From assembly GCA_030602675.1 (NCBI GenBank), contig JAUVZH010000176.1, positions 1-6,119 on the forward strand: a stretch of DNA of 6,119 bases, in the 5' to 3' direction. This document shows positions 1 to 5,880 of this stretch, piece after piece (the stretch's first letter is position 1; each line of letters starts with the position of its first letter). A program made the position numbers and the translations under genes. The notes beneath the pieces are model-generated. The model made no database searches. It saw only the letters and a program-made list of their open reading frames with translations, and was not told the origin of the DNA. This stretch comes from Candidatus Heimdallarchaeota archaeon. GTDB lineage: Archaea > Asgardarchaeota > Heimdallarchaeia > JABLTI01.

Positions 1-335
1 ATTACAAAACTTAGGATAAATCCCGCAATAAGGATATATTTTCTACCTATTCTGTCAGATAAACGACCAATGGTTCCTTGGAAAAGACCAGAAAGTAAAT
101 TCCTAATAGACATAATAAATCCTAAAACCTTAGCAGTGACACCAACTTCTCGAGCAAAAACTGAGAAGAACTGCATAAAGAAGCTCTGAGCTGATAGGCT
201 GAATATTGAGATGAACCAAAGAAGTCCTTTTTTGTTTCCATTTAAACCAGATTCTGAAGCCTCATCTTGAGAGGAAGACTCATCACTAACTGGTTGTAAT
301 TCTTCTTCGTTCGTTTGACTATCTCCTACATTTAT
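1..335 (-). CDS. MFS-family transporter, N-terminal part, runs off left edge, start codon unclear
   Basis: The minus-strand frame reads as the first part of a major facilitator superfamily transporter, an inner-membrane secondary carrier; the substrate cannot be told. Counting from the ATA at 333-335, residues 1-36 are a hydrophilic Glu/Ser-rich tail, 37-61 form a first membrane helix, about 70-89 a second, then G90-RLSDRIGRK-99, a textbook MFS motif A in the loop between helices 2 and 3, then the start of helix 3. Only about 111 of the usual 400 or so residues are inside the window. There is no in-frame ATG, GTG or TTG between the upstream stop (351-353) and Met at 174-176, which lies inside helix 1 and so is a poor start. 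The ATA at 333-335 would give a sensible N-terminus if it is the start or a mutated ATG. The gene may use a rare start, be broken at its 5' end, or carry a sequence error. Family assignment is firm; integrity is not. Confidence 0.75.
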   Translation of the reverse strand, partial: MNVGDSQTNEEELQPVSDESSSQDEASESGLNGNKKGLLWFISIFSLSAQSFFMQFFSVFAREVGVTAKVLGFIMSIRNLLSGLFQGTIGRLSDRIGRKYILIAGFILSFV

Positions 336-423
336 GTTCGATACTGAAAATTATGTTATAAAAAAGGATTTGGATATAGCAAAGAATTCAATGAAAATTG
401 ATGATTTAAAATTGATTGAATAG
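334..423 (+). other. Possible C-terminal remnant of a lost plus-strand gene
   Basis: A plus-strand frame is open from 319 to a TAG at 421-423, with an ATG at 334. Its 29 residues (starting MFDTENYVIKKDLD) have the Lys/Asp/Ile/Leu mix of a real helical C-terminal tail. No upstream part remains, and the frame abuts and slightly overlaps the start-less MFS gene on the other strand. It could be the tail of a gene removed by a deletion, or a chance open frame; in DNA this AT-rich a run of about 35 codons is not rare. I do not recognise it. Confidence 0.15.
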
Positions 424-430
424 ATATTGA

Positions 431-444
431 GAATATTTAATTAA
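431..444 (+). promoter_or_regulatory. Candidate TATA box for the surface-protein gene at 482
   Basis: The sequence GAATATTTAATTAA holds a TATA-like core at about 434-441. A start of transcription some 25 bases downstream would fall near 463 and leave a leader of roughly 20 bases before the ATG at 482. A similar TTTAATTAA core occurs in the candidate promoter of the minus-strand gene that ends at 1128. This is inferred from spacing only. Confidence 0.4.
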
Positions 445-481
445 GAGAATATCATTTATTACAAATGGGGGTATCAGGGAA

Positions 482-958
482 ATGAAACAAAAACAGAAAG
501 TGAATATTTTATTCTCAATATTGTTCACATTTCTAGTTGTTTTTTCAGTTATTTTCTTTCCAATATACTTTAGATCAAAAAAGACAGCAATTGAAGAAAT
601 ATTGATCCTACAAATAGATGGTATAGAATGTACTGATCAACTACAGAAAGGTAGTTTTACATTAAAAGTAGCATTAATAAATAGGAGATCTTTTACAAAA
701 TACTCCATAAAAATTGAAGGAAACCTGTATTGGAATTATACAAGAAATATTACTATAACTAAAGAGATAAAAGATTCATCTGAAATATTACAAGAAGGTT
801 TTGAAGTATTTCTTAAAATGAGAAAAGGAGTAAAGTCAGAAACTGAATTAATACAAGTAAGTAGTAATGGCTCATTATTTATTTGGTCAGATAACTTATG
901 GTATAGTAAGTTTGGTGGAAGCATTAGAATAAAATATCGATTTCTTATACTTTGGTAG
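482..958 (+). CDS. Signal-anchored, probably secreted or surface protein of unknown function
   Basis: I do not recognise this 158-residue protein. Residues 1-7 are Lys-rich (MKQKQKV) and residues 8-30 form one strongly hydrophobic helix ending in RSKK, so it has an N-terminal signal anchor or uncleaved signal peptide. The remaining 125 or so residues are polar with alternating hydrophobic stretches (for example about 58-68 and 74-84), which suggests a small beta-sandwich outside the membrane. Three N-glycosylation sequons (N85-Y-T, N89-I-T, N129-G-S) all lie in this part, agreeing with an exterior location in an archaeon. A single cysteine, C50, rules out an internal disulfide. The ATG follows a GGGA at 477-480 and is the only sensible start. 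The gene stands alone, convergent with the tRNA that begins 6 bases past its stop. No enzyme motif is visible. Confidence 0.65.
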   Translation: MKQKQKVNILFSILFTFLVVFSVIFFPIYFRSKKTAIEEILILQIDGIECTDQLQKGSFTLKVALINRRSFTKYSIKIEGNLYWNYTRNITITKEIKDSSEILQEGFEVFLKMRKGVKSETELIQVSSNGSLFIWSDNLWYSKFGGSIRIKYRFLILW

Positions 959-964
959 AAAAGA

Positions 965-1041
965 TGGTGGGCGAGGCCGGATTTGAACCGGCGACATCCT
1001 GCTAGTAAGGCAGGCATCATACCGAGCTAGATCACCCGCCC
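965..1041 (-). tRNA. tRNA-Val (anticodon UAC), 3' CCA encoded
   Basis: The minus strand folds into a complete 74-base cloverleaf plus an encoded CCA (965-967). The acceptor stem GGGCGGG (1035-1041) pairs with CTCGCCC (969-975) with one G-U, and A73 is at 968. The D arm has 3 pairs and a loop containing G18-G19. The anticodon stem CCTGC/GCAGG closes a 7-base loop CTTACTA (1003-1009). The T arm is GCCGG-TTCAAAT-CCGGC with no mismatch. The anticodon is UAC at 1005-1007, reading GUA and, with wobble, other valine codons. A73 suits archaeal tRNA-Val. The odd point is U at position 37, next to the anticodon, where a purine is nearly universal. There is no intron. It lies 86 bases downstream of a minus-strand gene and I see no clear TATA box in the first 60 bases upstream, so it may be cut from a longer transcript. 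Confidence 0.93.
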
Positions 1042-1127
1042 AGCTCTGTTATTTCTTCGTTTCTTTTTTCTTTTTGAATCTTTCGTTTGATTAGTAGTTT
1101 ATCTTACTCAATATTTTAAAATCAGCT

Positions 1128-1496
1128 TCACGTTAAACGAATGACTATTTGCCAAACAATCATAATAAATCCTGCTAAAAGGAGTGCTAAAAAGAAAATA
1201 AGCATAGGAATACTCAATCCCATAACTACCGCTTTTCTATAATCCTTCCCAGGTTTGAATGCTTCATTTATGTGGTAAAACTTCCTGCTTCCACTGAGTA
1301 TTTCTACAATTTTTGCGTCATTGATAAGCTCATCTAATGCAAATCTCTTTTGTCCAAATAAATCAAGCTCATCTTCACTGATTGCTGTTTCTTCATCGTA
1401 TGCATTTCTCTCAACAAAGACTTCAAGCATACCCTTTTTCACAGCTCTACTTACCTTCATGTGATCTGTTGGTGCTTCTTCTGCTTCTGGACTCAA
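1128..1496 (-). CDS. Small protein with C-terminal membrane anchor and possible winged-helix-like domain
   Basis: I do not recognise a named family. The 122-residue reading has an acidic tail at 1-12, a charged soluble domain at about 13-85, and one hydrophobic helix at about 89-118 followed only by R-L-T, so it is C-terminally anchored with the domain probably in the cytoplasm. Residues 38-77 (an ISEDELDLF helix, a FALDELINDAKIVEIL helix, then SGSRKFYHI) look like the helix-helix-wing end of a small winged helix, but this rests on pattern alone. The first possible start is TTG at 1494-1496, just after an in-frame TGA; ATG at 1458-1460 gives a 110-residue protein that keeps every visible domain and is at least as likely. 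A separate out-of-frame ATG at 1513-1515 opens a 22-residue frame overlapping this 5' end. The gene is divergent from the carboxypeptidases and upstream of the tRNA on the same strand. Confidence 0.7.
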   Translation of the reverse strand: MSPEAEEAPTDHMKVSRAVKKGMLEVFVERNAYDEETAISEDELDLFGQKRFALDELINDAKIVEILSGSRKFYHINEAFKPGKDYRKAVVMGLSIPMLIFFLALLLAGFIMIVWQIVIRLT

Positions 1497-1537
1497 GGTC
1501 GTTTCTCACACTCATTAGTAGATTGACTTTCTTTCTG

Positions 1538-1551
1538 TTAATTAAATTCCT
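1538..1551 (-). promoter_or_regulatory. Candidate TATA box for the minus-strand membrane-anchored protein
   Basis: Read on the minus strand, GGAATTTAATTAAC gives a TATA-like core preceded by purine-rich AAACCAAAAGG, as expected of a BRE-TATA pair. Transcription would begin near 1515-1518, about 20 bases before the TTG at 1496 or about 55 before the ATG at 1460. It shares TTTAATTAA with the candidate promoter at 431-444. Confidence 0.4.
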
Positions 1552-1573
1552 TTTGGTTTCTTTCAGTTTCAAT

Positions 1574-1585
1574 GAAATACTTAAA
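1574..1585 (+). promoter_or_regulatory. Candidate BRE/TATA for the first carboxypeptidase
   Basis: GAAATACTTAAA has a purine-rich element joined to a TATA-like TACTTAAA (1578-1585). A start of transcription about 25 bases on would lie near 1607, leaving a leader of about 16 bases before the ATG at 1623. No Shine-Dalgarno sequence is seen in that leader. The region 1500-1622 thus carries back-to-back promoters. Confidence 0.45.
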
Positions 1586-1622
1586 GCAGTAATTCGTTTT
1601 ATTCGTTTAGTGAGTTTTTATT

Positions 1623-3143
1623 ATGACAAAGATTATTCGAAAAGTTGACCTTTATGAAAAATTAATGACTATTCATAAGGAAAACACTCTTCTTGGGAGT
1701 GTTAGTGGTATTGTTCGTTACGATTATGAAGTTTTTATGCCTAAGAAAGGTGCTCAACAACGAGCCGAAGAACTAGCTCTTCTTAGCGGGATTATTCACG
1801 AACGTAATACTAATCCAAAAATCGGGTCGCTTTTGAAAGAAATCAGATCTCATAATGATTATGCTAAATTAGAGGAAGCTGAAAAAAGAAATATAGAATT
1901 AATACAAAGAAAATATGACAGAGCAACTAAGATTCCACAGGAATTTGCTATAAAACTTTCAAAACTTGGAGCAATTGCAACACAAAAATGGAAGGAAGCA
2001 AAAACAAAAGCTGATTATTCTATCTTCAAAAAAGAATTAGAACAGATGATTGAATTAAAGAAAAAGCAAGCTTATTATTTGAATCCCGATATGGATCCTT
2101 TTGATGTTTTGTTAGATGATTATGAGAAAGGTTTTACAAAGGAAGTTTATGATCGAATCTTTCAAGAAGTAAAAGCAGGTCTAATTCCAATTATCCAAGC
2201 TTGTGCTGATTCTCCTAATCAACCAGATGAATCTCTTATATATCGTGAATGCCCTGTTGAAATTCAAAGAAACGTCATTCTTGACTTAGCAAAAACTGTT
2301 CAGTATGATCTCGAGGGAGGTAGACTTGATGAAGCAGTTCATCCATTCTCCTCTGGCAGTTATGATGATGCAAGAATAACAGTTAAATATTATCCAGAAG
2401 ATTTCACAAATGCATTCTTTGCAGGTTTGCATGAAGCAGGTCATGCTCTTTATAGTAAGAATTATCCCCGAAAATACAAGTATCAACCAATTGGTTCAGC
2501 TTGTTCTTCAGCAATGCACGAAGGTCAAGCACGATTTATTGAAAATATCATTGGAAGAAGTCCAGAATTTTGGGAATTTTACCTTCCACAATTTAAGAAA
2601 CTAACTGGTAGTATTTTTGAAGATGTTGAATTGAAACCATTTGTTCATGCAATAAATAAAGTAACTCAGTCAAAGATTAGAATACATGCAGACCCAGTTA
2701 CCTATTCACTTCATATTATTCTTAGATATGAACTAGAGAAGGAACTCTTCGCAGACAAACTGACAGTTGATGAATTACCAATTTATTGGAATGAAAAGGT
2801 GAAAGAATATTTGTCAATAGATATCGAAAACGATGCAGAAGGTATTTTACAAGATACTCATTATGCTTGGGGTCTTTTTGGATACTTCCCTACTTATGCA
2901 CTTGGAAGCTATTACAATGCTCAATTCTTAACACAACTAGGTAAAGAAGTTCCTGAATGGAGAAATCAAATGAGAGAAGGTGATCTTTCCAATATTCTTA
3001 ACTGGCTTAATACAAACATACGAAACAAAGGTAATCTATTTGATCCATTGGATTTAGTTAAGAATGTTACAGGAAAAGAATTTTCAGCTAGATATTTTAT
3101 TGAAAGAACCAGTGAAAAATACTCTAAGATTTATGGATTCTAA
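1623..3143 (+). CDS. M32 family zinc metallocarboxypeptidase, diverged paralog
   Basis: This 506-residue protein has the usual length and all the marks of peptidase family M32, mainly alpha-helical cytoplasmic zinc carboxypeptidases that release C-terminal residues from peptides with broad specificity. In order: HPF at 240-242; DxRxT at 249-253; HEXXH as H270-EAG-H274 (two zinc ligands, catalytic E271); HE-G/S-Q at 299-302 with E300 as third zinc ligand; IRxxAD at 352-357; GxxQDxH at 407-413. Catalytic residues are intact, so it should be active. Two positions depart from the family: the N-terminal W-D motif before the conserved MP reads Y33-D34, and the W ending GxxQDxHW is Y414, with W416 two residues later. 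The FGYFPTY segment (419-425) is canonical. The ATG at 1623 gives an N-terminus that aligns with the paralog downstream. It stands 55 bases before the next frame, with a poly-T tract between. M32 enzymes of known structure are homodimers. Confidence 0.95.
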   Translation: MTKIIRKVDLYEKLMTIHKENTLLGSVSGIVRYDYEVFMPKKGAQQRAEELALLSGIIHERNTNPKIGSLLKEIRSHNDYAKLEEAEKRNIELIQRKYDRATKIPQEFAIKLSKLGAIATQKWKEAKTKADYSIFKKELEQMIELKKKQAYYLNPDMDPFDVLLDDYEKGFTKEVYDRIFQEVKAGLIPIIQACADSPNQPDESLIYRECPVEIQRNVILDLAKTVQYDLEGGRLDEAVHPFSSGSYDDARITVKYYPEDFTNAFFAGLHEAGHALYSKNYPRKYKYQPIGSACSSAMHEGQARFIENIIGRSPEFWEFYLPQFKKLTGSIFEDVELKPFVHAINKVTQSKIRIHADPVTYSLHIILRYELEKELFADKLTVDELPIYWNEKVKEYLSIDIENDAEGILQDTHYAWGLFGYFPTYALGSYYNAQFLTQLGKEVPEWRNQMREGDLSNILNWLNTNIRNKGNLFDPLDLVKNVTGKEFSARYFIERTSEKYSKIYGF

Positions 3144-3150
3144 AAAATCC

Positions 3151-3168
3151 TCATCCTCTCTTTTTTTT
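3151..3168 (+). terminator. Candidate poly-T terminator after the first carboxypeptidase
   Basis: A pyrimidine-rich stretch ends in T8 (3161-3168), starting 18 bases past the stop codon, with no hairpin. Archaeal RNA polymerase stops at such T tracts, so transcription probably ends at least partly here before the next promoter. Confidence 0.5.
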
Positions 3169-3185
3169 ATTCAGTTTAGCGTAAT

Positions 3186-3199
3186 CCTTTAAATTTAAA
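3186..3199 (+). promoter_or_regulatory. Candidate TATA box for the second carboxypeptidase
   Basis: CCTTTAAATTTAAA is the best TATA-like stretch in the gap between the two carboxypeptidase genes. Transcription from it would begin near 3215-3220, close to the TTG start at 3229. The ATG at 3199-3201 lies at the end of the box itself, so it would not be in this transcript. Confidence 0.5.
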
Positions 3200-3217
3200 T
3201 GAAACTTTTCCATACTT

Positions 3218-3222
3218 GGAGA
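3218..3222 (+). promoter_or_regulatory. Shine-Dalgarno site that supports a TTG start at 3229
   Basis: GGAGA stands 6 bases before the TTG at 3229-3231, an ideal distance. The alternative ATG at 3199 has no such site. This decides the start together with the TATA position and the exact alignment of the two paralogs. Confidence 0.55.
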
Positions 3223-3228
3223 ATAATA

Positions 3229-4758
3229 TTGACAATAATCACTCATGAATTTGATTTATATCAAAAGCTGTTGGACAAATACAAAGATATTGTTATTTTA
3301 AATAATATCTATGGCCATATTTACTGGGATATGGATACATATATGCCAGAAAAAGGAACAGAGCAACGATCCGAAGAATTTGCAATGATGAGCGGATTGC
3401 TTCACGAAAGGATTACTGATCCTGAAGTAGGTTCTTTACTGGATCAAATTAAGGAACATGAAAAGTATCAGAAACTAACAGCAGCTGAAAAAAGAAATAT
3501 CCATTTAATAAAGAAAGAATACGACCGAGAAACAAAGGTACCAAAGGAATTAGTAAAAGCAATTGCCAAACAAGCAGCAATTGGTAATGAAATTTGGAAA
3601 AAAGCGAAAAAGGAATCTAATTATGAGTTGTTTAAACCTGAATTAATCAAGATTTTTGATCTTATCAAGAAAAGGGCTCAGTACATAAATCCAGATTTAG
3701 ATCCTTATGATGTATTACTAGATTTGGGAGAACCTGGAATTACTCGAGAGAAACTTGATGAACTGTTTTCTGAACTTCGTAATGGACTTATTCCTTTGAT
3801 TAAAGCAATAACCGATTCACCAAATAAACCCGATTATTCGTTGATTCAAAGAGATTGTCCAAAAGCTATCCAAGAAAAAATCTCACAAGATACTGCATTA
3901 GTTGCAAAATATGATTTAACTGCTGGTCGCATTGATGAAACAGTTCATCCTTTTACTACTGGATTCTATGATGATGTTAGAATAACTACTCATTATGCAT
4001 TAGATGATTTCTCAAGCTCATTTTTTTCAGTGCTTCATGAAGCAGGGCATGCACTTTATGAACAAAACATGCCAAAAGAATACAAATACCAACCAGTTGG
4101 ATATTATTGCTCAGATGGCTTTCATGAGTCTCAATCACGTTTCATTGAAAATGTAATTGGTCGTAGTAAAGAATTCTGGGAATATTTTCTACCCAAATTA
4201 AAAGAGATAACTGGTGATATCTTTGCTGATGTTGACTTGGATTCATTTGTTCTTGCTATCAACAGAGTTATCCCATCAAAAATAAGAGTGGAAGCAGATC
4301 CAGTCACTTACTCAATGCATGTAATTGTTCGTCACGAAATAGAGAAGGATTTGTTTGCTGGAAAAATCTCTTTTGATGATTTACCTAATATTTGGAATGA
4401 AAAGATGAAAGAATATCTTGGTGTGACAATCGAGAATGATGCAGAAGGTTTGCTCCAAGACGTTCATTGGTCTGGAGGTGGATTTGGTACTTTCCCGGGT
4501 TATGCTATTGGCAACATAATTGATGGACAATTATTGTGGAAAATTGAACAAGATATTCCCAAATGGCGAAACCAAGTCAGAAAAGGTAATCTTTCTGATG
4601 TTGTTGATTGGTTAATTAAAAATGTTCATCAAAAAGGTAATCTTTACGATCCATTAGATTTGATAAAAGAAATTACTGGTGAAGAGCTTTCAACAAAATA
4701 TTACTTGGATTATCTTCGTAAAATATATTCAAAGATTTATGGATTAAAAGAGTCTTAA
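3229..4758 (+). CDS. M32 family zinc metallocarboxypeptidase, second tandem paralog
   Basis: This is a second M32 carboxypeptidase, 509 residues from a TTG start. Motifs sit at the same numbers as in its neighbour: W33-D34 before MP, HPF 240-242, DxRxT 249-253, HEAGH 270-274 with catalytic E271, HESQ 299-302 with third zinc ligand E300, IRVEAD 352-357, GLLQDVHW 407-414. Here both Trp positions lost in the neighbour are kept, but the usual FGYFPTY is FGTFPGY (419-425), so this copy has its own departure. Across residues 240-310 the two agree at about 60 percent by eye with no gap. The TTG is preferred to the ATG at 3199 (519 residues) because it follows GGAGA at the right distance, because a TATA box overlaps that ATG, and because TTG makes the two proteins start together (LTIITHEFDLY against MTKIIRKVDLY). 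It should cleave C-terminal residues of peptides in the cytoplasm, perhaps with a preference different from its neighbour. Confidence 0.95.
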   Translation: MTIITHEFDLYQKLLDKYKDIVILNNIYGHIYWDMDTYMPEKGTEQRSEEFAMMSGLLHERITDPEVGSLLDQIKEHEKYQKLTAAEKRNIHLIKKEYDRETKVPKELVKAIAKQAAIGNEIWKKAKKESNYELFKPELIKIFDLIKKRAQYINPDLDPYDVLLDLGEPGITREKLDELFSELRNGLIPLIKAITDSPNKPDYSLIQRDCPKAIQEKISQDTALVAKYDLTAGRIDETVHPFTTGFYDDVRITTHYALDDFSSSFFSVLHEAGHALYEQNMPKEYKYQPVGYYCSDGFHESQSRFIENVIGRSKEFWEYFLPKLKEITGDIFADVDLDSFVLAINRVIPSKIRVEADPVTYSMHVIVRHEIEKDLFAGKISFDDLPNIWNEKMKEYLGVTIENDAEGLLQDVHWSGGGFGTFPGYAIGNIIDGQLLWKIEQDIPKWRNQVRKGNLSDVVDWLIKNVHQKGNLYDPLDLIKEITGEELSTKYYLDYLRKIYSKIYGLKES

Positions 4759-4804
4759 CAAATTAAACCTTACTGGAATTTAACTTTGGATGATTTCCAT
4801 CCAA

Positions 4805-4821
4805 TTTTTTCTTATTTTTTT
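4805..4821 (+). terminator. Candidate double poly-T terminator after the second carboxypeptidase
   Basis: Two T runs, T6 at 4805-4810 and T7 at 4815-4821, lie about 47-63 bases past the stop codon, with no hairpin. This is the archaeal pattern, and it sits just before the TATA box of the next gene. Confidence 0.5.
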
Positions 4822-4830
4822 CAAAAATAT

Positions 4831-4840
4831 GGTATATAAC
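4831..4840 (+). promoter_or_regulatory. Candidate TATA box for the helical-repeat gene
   Basis: GGTATATAAC contains TATATAA at 4833-4839, preceded by an A-rich stretch that could serve as BRE. Transcription would begin near 4860, leaving a leader of about 40 bases before the ATG at 4898 that includes AGGGT at 4884-4888. Confidence 0.55.
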
Positions 4841-4897
4841 CAAAGATTAATTTTCATTACTTACATTTTTGATTCAGTTCTAAAGGGTAAAGCTAAA

Positions 4898-5671
4898 ATG
4901 AAAACACCATCTGGATTTAAAGGAAAATCCCATTCGGATGTAGAAGCAATGGCTGTGAATCGTTCAAAGGAATTAGTTGATCTTATAACTCACTTTGCTC
5001 CTCAACAACCAATTTCAGAGTTTTACAATTGGTTTAAAGAACTCCTAACATTTAACGAAAATTACCCTTTTAACAAAGAGATACAAAAAAATTTTGCTAA
5101 ATCACTTAAAAATTCCATTAGAATGTTTGGTAAAAGAAAATCATTTGCTGATATGTTATATATTTTAGATGAATTACAAAAGCTTCAAAAAAGCAATCCT
5201 CAGAATGAAATTTTAACTGAATACTTAGCTGAAACATTCTCTAATGTTATCTCCTATCTGCGTGGTTCTTGGGATGTCGAAGGAACTTCAAAGATCTTGA
5301 AACAATTAAGGAAACTAGTCAAGGAATACAAAGATAACAAAGTGGTTTTAGCACATTTTGCTAAGAGCTATTCAAATGCTATCAGTCGTTTCTGTTCAGA
5401 TCGTCATAATTTTACTTGTGACAAATTACTATTTGAAATTAGAATGCTAGCGAATAAGAATAAAGATGATTCTAATATACAGGCTGAATTTGCTCAGGCA
5501 CTAACAAGTATTATAGGTACATTTGCTCGAGAAAGTAGAATTAATGAGTTAAATCGAGTACTTGATGAATTAAGACGTGTTGCCGGTCGCTTTCCAAAAA
5601 ATGAAAAAATACAGCTATTACTAACAAGAGGTACAATACTATCATCTTTAGCTGAAAGTAAAAATGTTTAG
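4898..5671 (+). CDS. TPR-like helical-repeat protein (five 44-residue repeats)
   Basis: The 257-residue protein has a basic, polar N-terminus (1-20, MKTPSGFKGK...), a short helical lead-in, and then five consecutive 44-residue repeats filling residues 39-257. Each unit has two amphipathic helices: a first with a L-x-E-L-x-x-L pattern, a turn rich in Asn, Lys, Pro and Asp, and a second with F/L-A-x-x-x-x-N-x-I. This is a tetratricopeptide-like solenoid, which commonly binds other proteins; no enzyme motif, membrane segment or signal peptide is present, so it is cytoplasmic and probably a scaffold or adaptor. Partner unknown. An in-frame ATG at 4790 would add 36 hydrophobic residues, but that stretch spans a poly-T terminator and a TATA box, whereas the ATG at 4898 has AGGGT 9 bases upstream, so 4898 is chosen. 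The gene lies 139 bases after the second carboxypeptidase and appears to be its own unit. Confidence 0.8.
   Translation: MKTPSGFKGKSHSDVEAMAVNRSKELVDLITHFAPQQPISEFYNWFKELLTFNENYPFNKEIQKNFAKSLKNSIRMFGKRKSFADMLYILDELQKLQKSNPQNEILTEYLAETFSNVISYLRGSWDVEGTSKILKQLRKLVKEYKDNKVVLAHFAKSYSNAISRFCSDRHNFTCDKLLFEIRMLANKNKDDSNIQAEFAQALTSIIGTFARESRINELNRVLDELRRVAGRFPKNEKIQLLLTRGTILSSLAESKNV
5012..5668 (+). repeat. Five in-frame protein repeats of 44 residues
   Basis: Units begin at 5012, 5144, 5276, 5408 and 5540 (residues 39, 83, 127, 171, 215), each 132 bases without insertion or deletion; the last is one residue short. The repeat is visible at protein level only: the DNA copies have diverged. Shared positions include L8, E10, L11, L14 (or similar), N/D21, F/L28, A29, N34 and I36 of the unit. 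Unit 5 is the least regular in its second helix, as is usual for a capping repeat. Confidence 0.75.
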
Positions 5672-5772
5672 AAAAAGAAAATATGACTAGAAAATGGCAA
5701 CTCAAAGTTTAATTTGTAATTAAGGATGTTATTTCAATCTGATTTTACTTTCACTGATCTCTTCACCTTAGC

Positions 5773-5801
5773 TTTTTAAAACTAAAATGAATCATTTAAA
5801 C
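5773..5801 (+). promoter_or_regulatory. Candidate promoter region for the gene at 5881
   Basis: Within the 209-base gap 5672-5880 there are two TATA-like stretches, TTTTTAAAAC (5773-5782) and CATTTAAAC (5793-5801). The second would start transcription near 5822, right before an ATG at 5825 that opens an 18-codon frame. No strong terminator for the preceding gene, tRNA, repeat or other structure is visible in the gap. Confidence 0.3.
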
Positions 5802-5880
5802 TCGAGACAATGAATTTTTATTAGATGATTGTTTCTCAATTTTATAGTGTTGGAATTCAATTGCCGAGGGTTGGAAATTA

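Noticed and set aside
465..485. Six-codon frame (ATG 465) whose TGA overlaps the ATG at 482
   Set aside because: Too short to tell from chance, with no supporting signal beyond the overlap.
736..1020. Minus-strand open frame of 94 codons
   Set aside because: Its 5' part lies in the tRNA and the rest is antisense to the surface-protein gene; the translation has no domain-like pattern.
1055..1085. Pyrimidine-rich plus-strand tract as terminator of the surface-protein gene
   Set aside because: A plus transcript would have to cross the tRNA antisense to reach it; equally it is just A-rich leader DNA of the tRNA on the minus strand.
1382..1648. Plus-strand open frame of 88 codons across the divergent promoter region
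   Set aside because: It is antisense to the membrane-anchored protein gene and overlaps the start of the first carboxypeptidase; its Leu/Phe/Ser-rich translation is a by-product of T-rich promoter DNA.
2286..2604. Two short open frames (2286-2486 minus, 2410-2604 plus) inside the first carboxypeptidase
   Set aside because: Both are shadows of the M32 gene, overlying its zinc-binding motifs, which fully explain the sequence here.
4790..4897. N-terminal hydrophobic extension (signal anchor) of the repeat protein
   Set aside because: The stretch translates a poly-T terminator and a TATA box; the ATG at 4898 with AGGGT upstream gives a normal soluble start.
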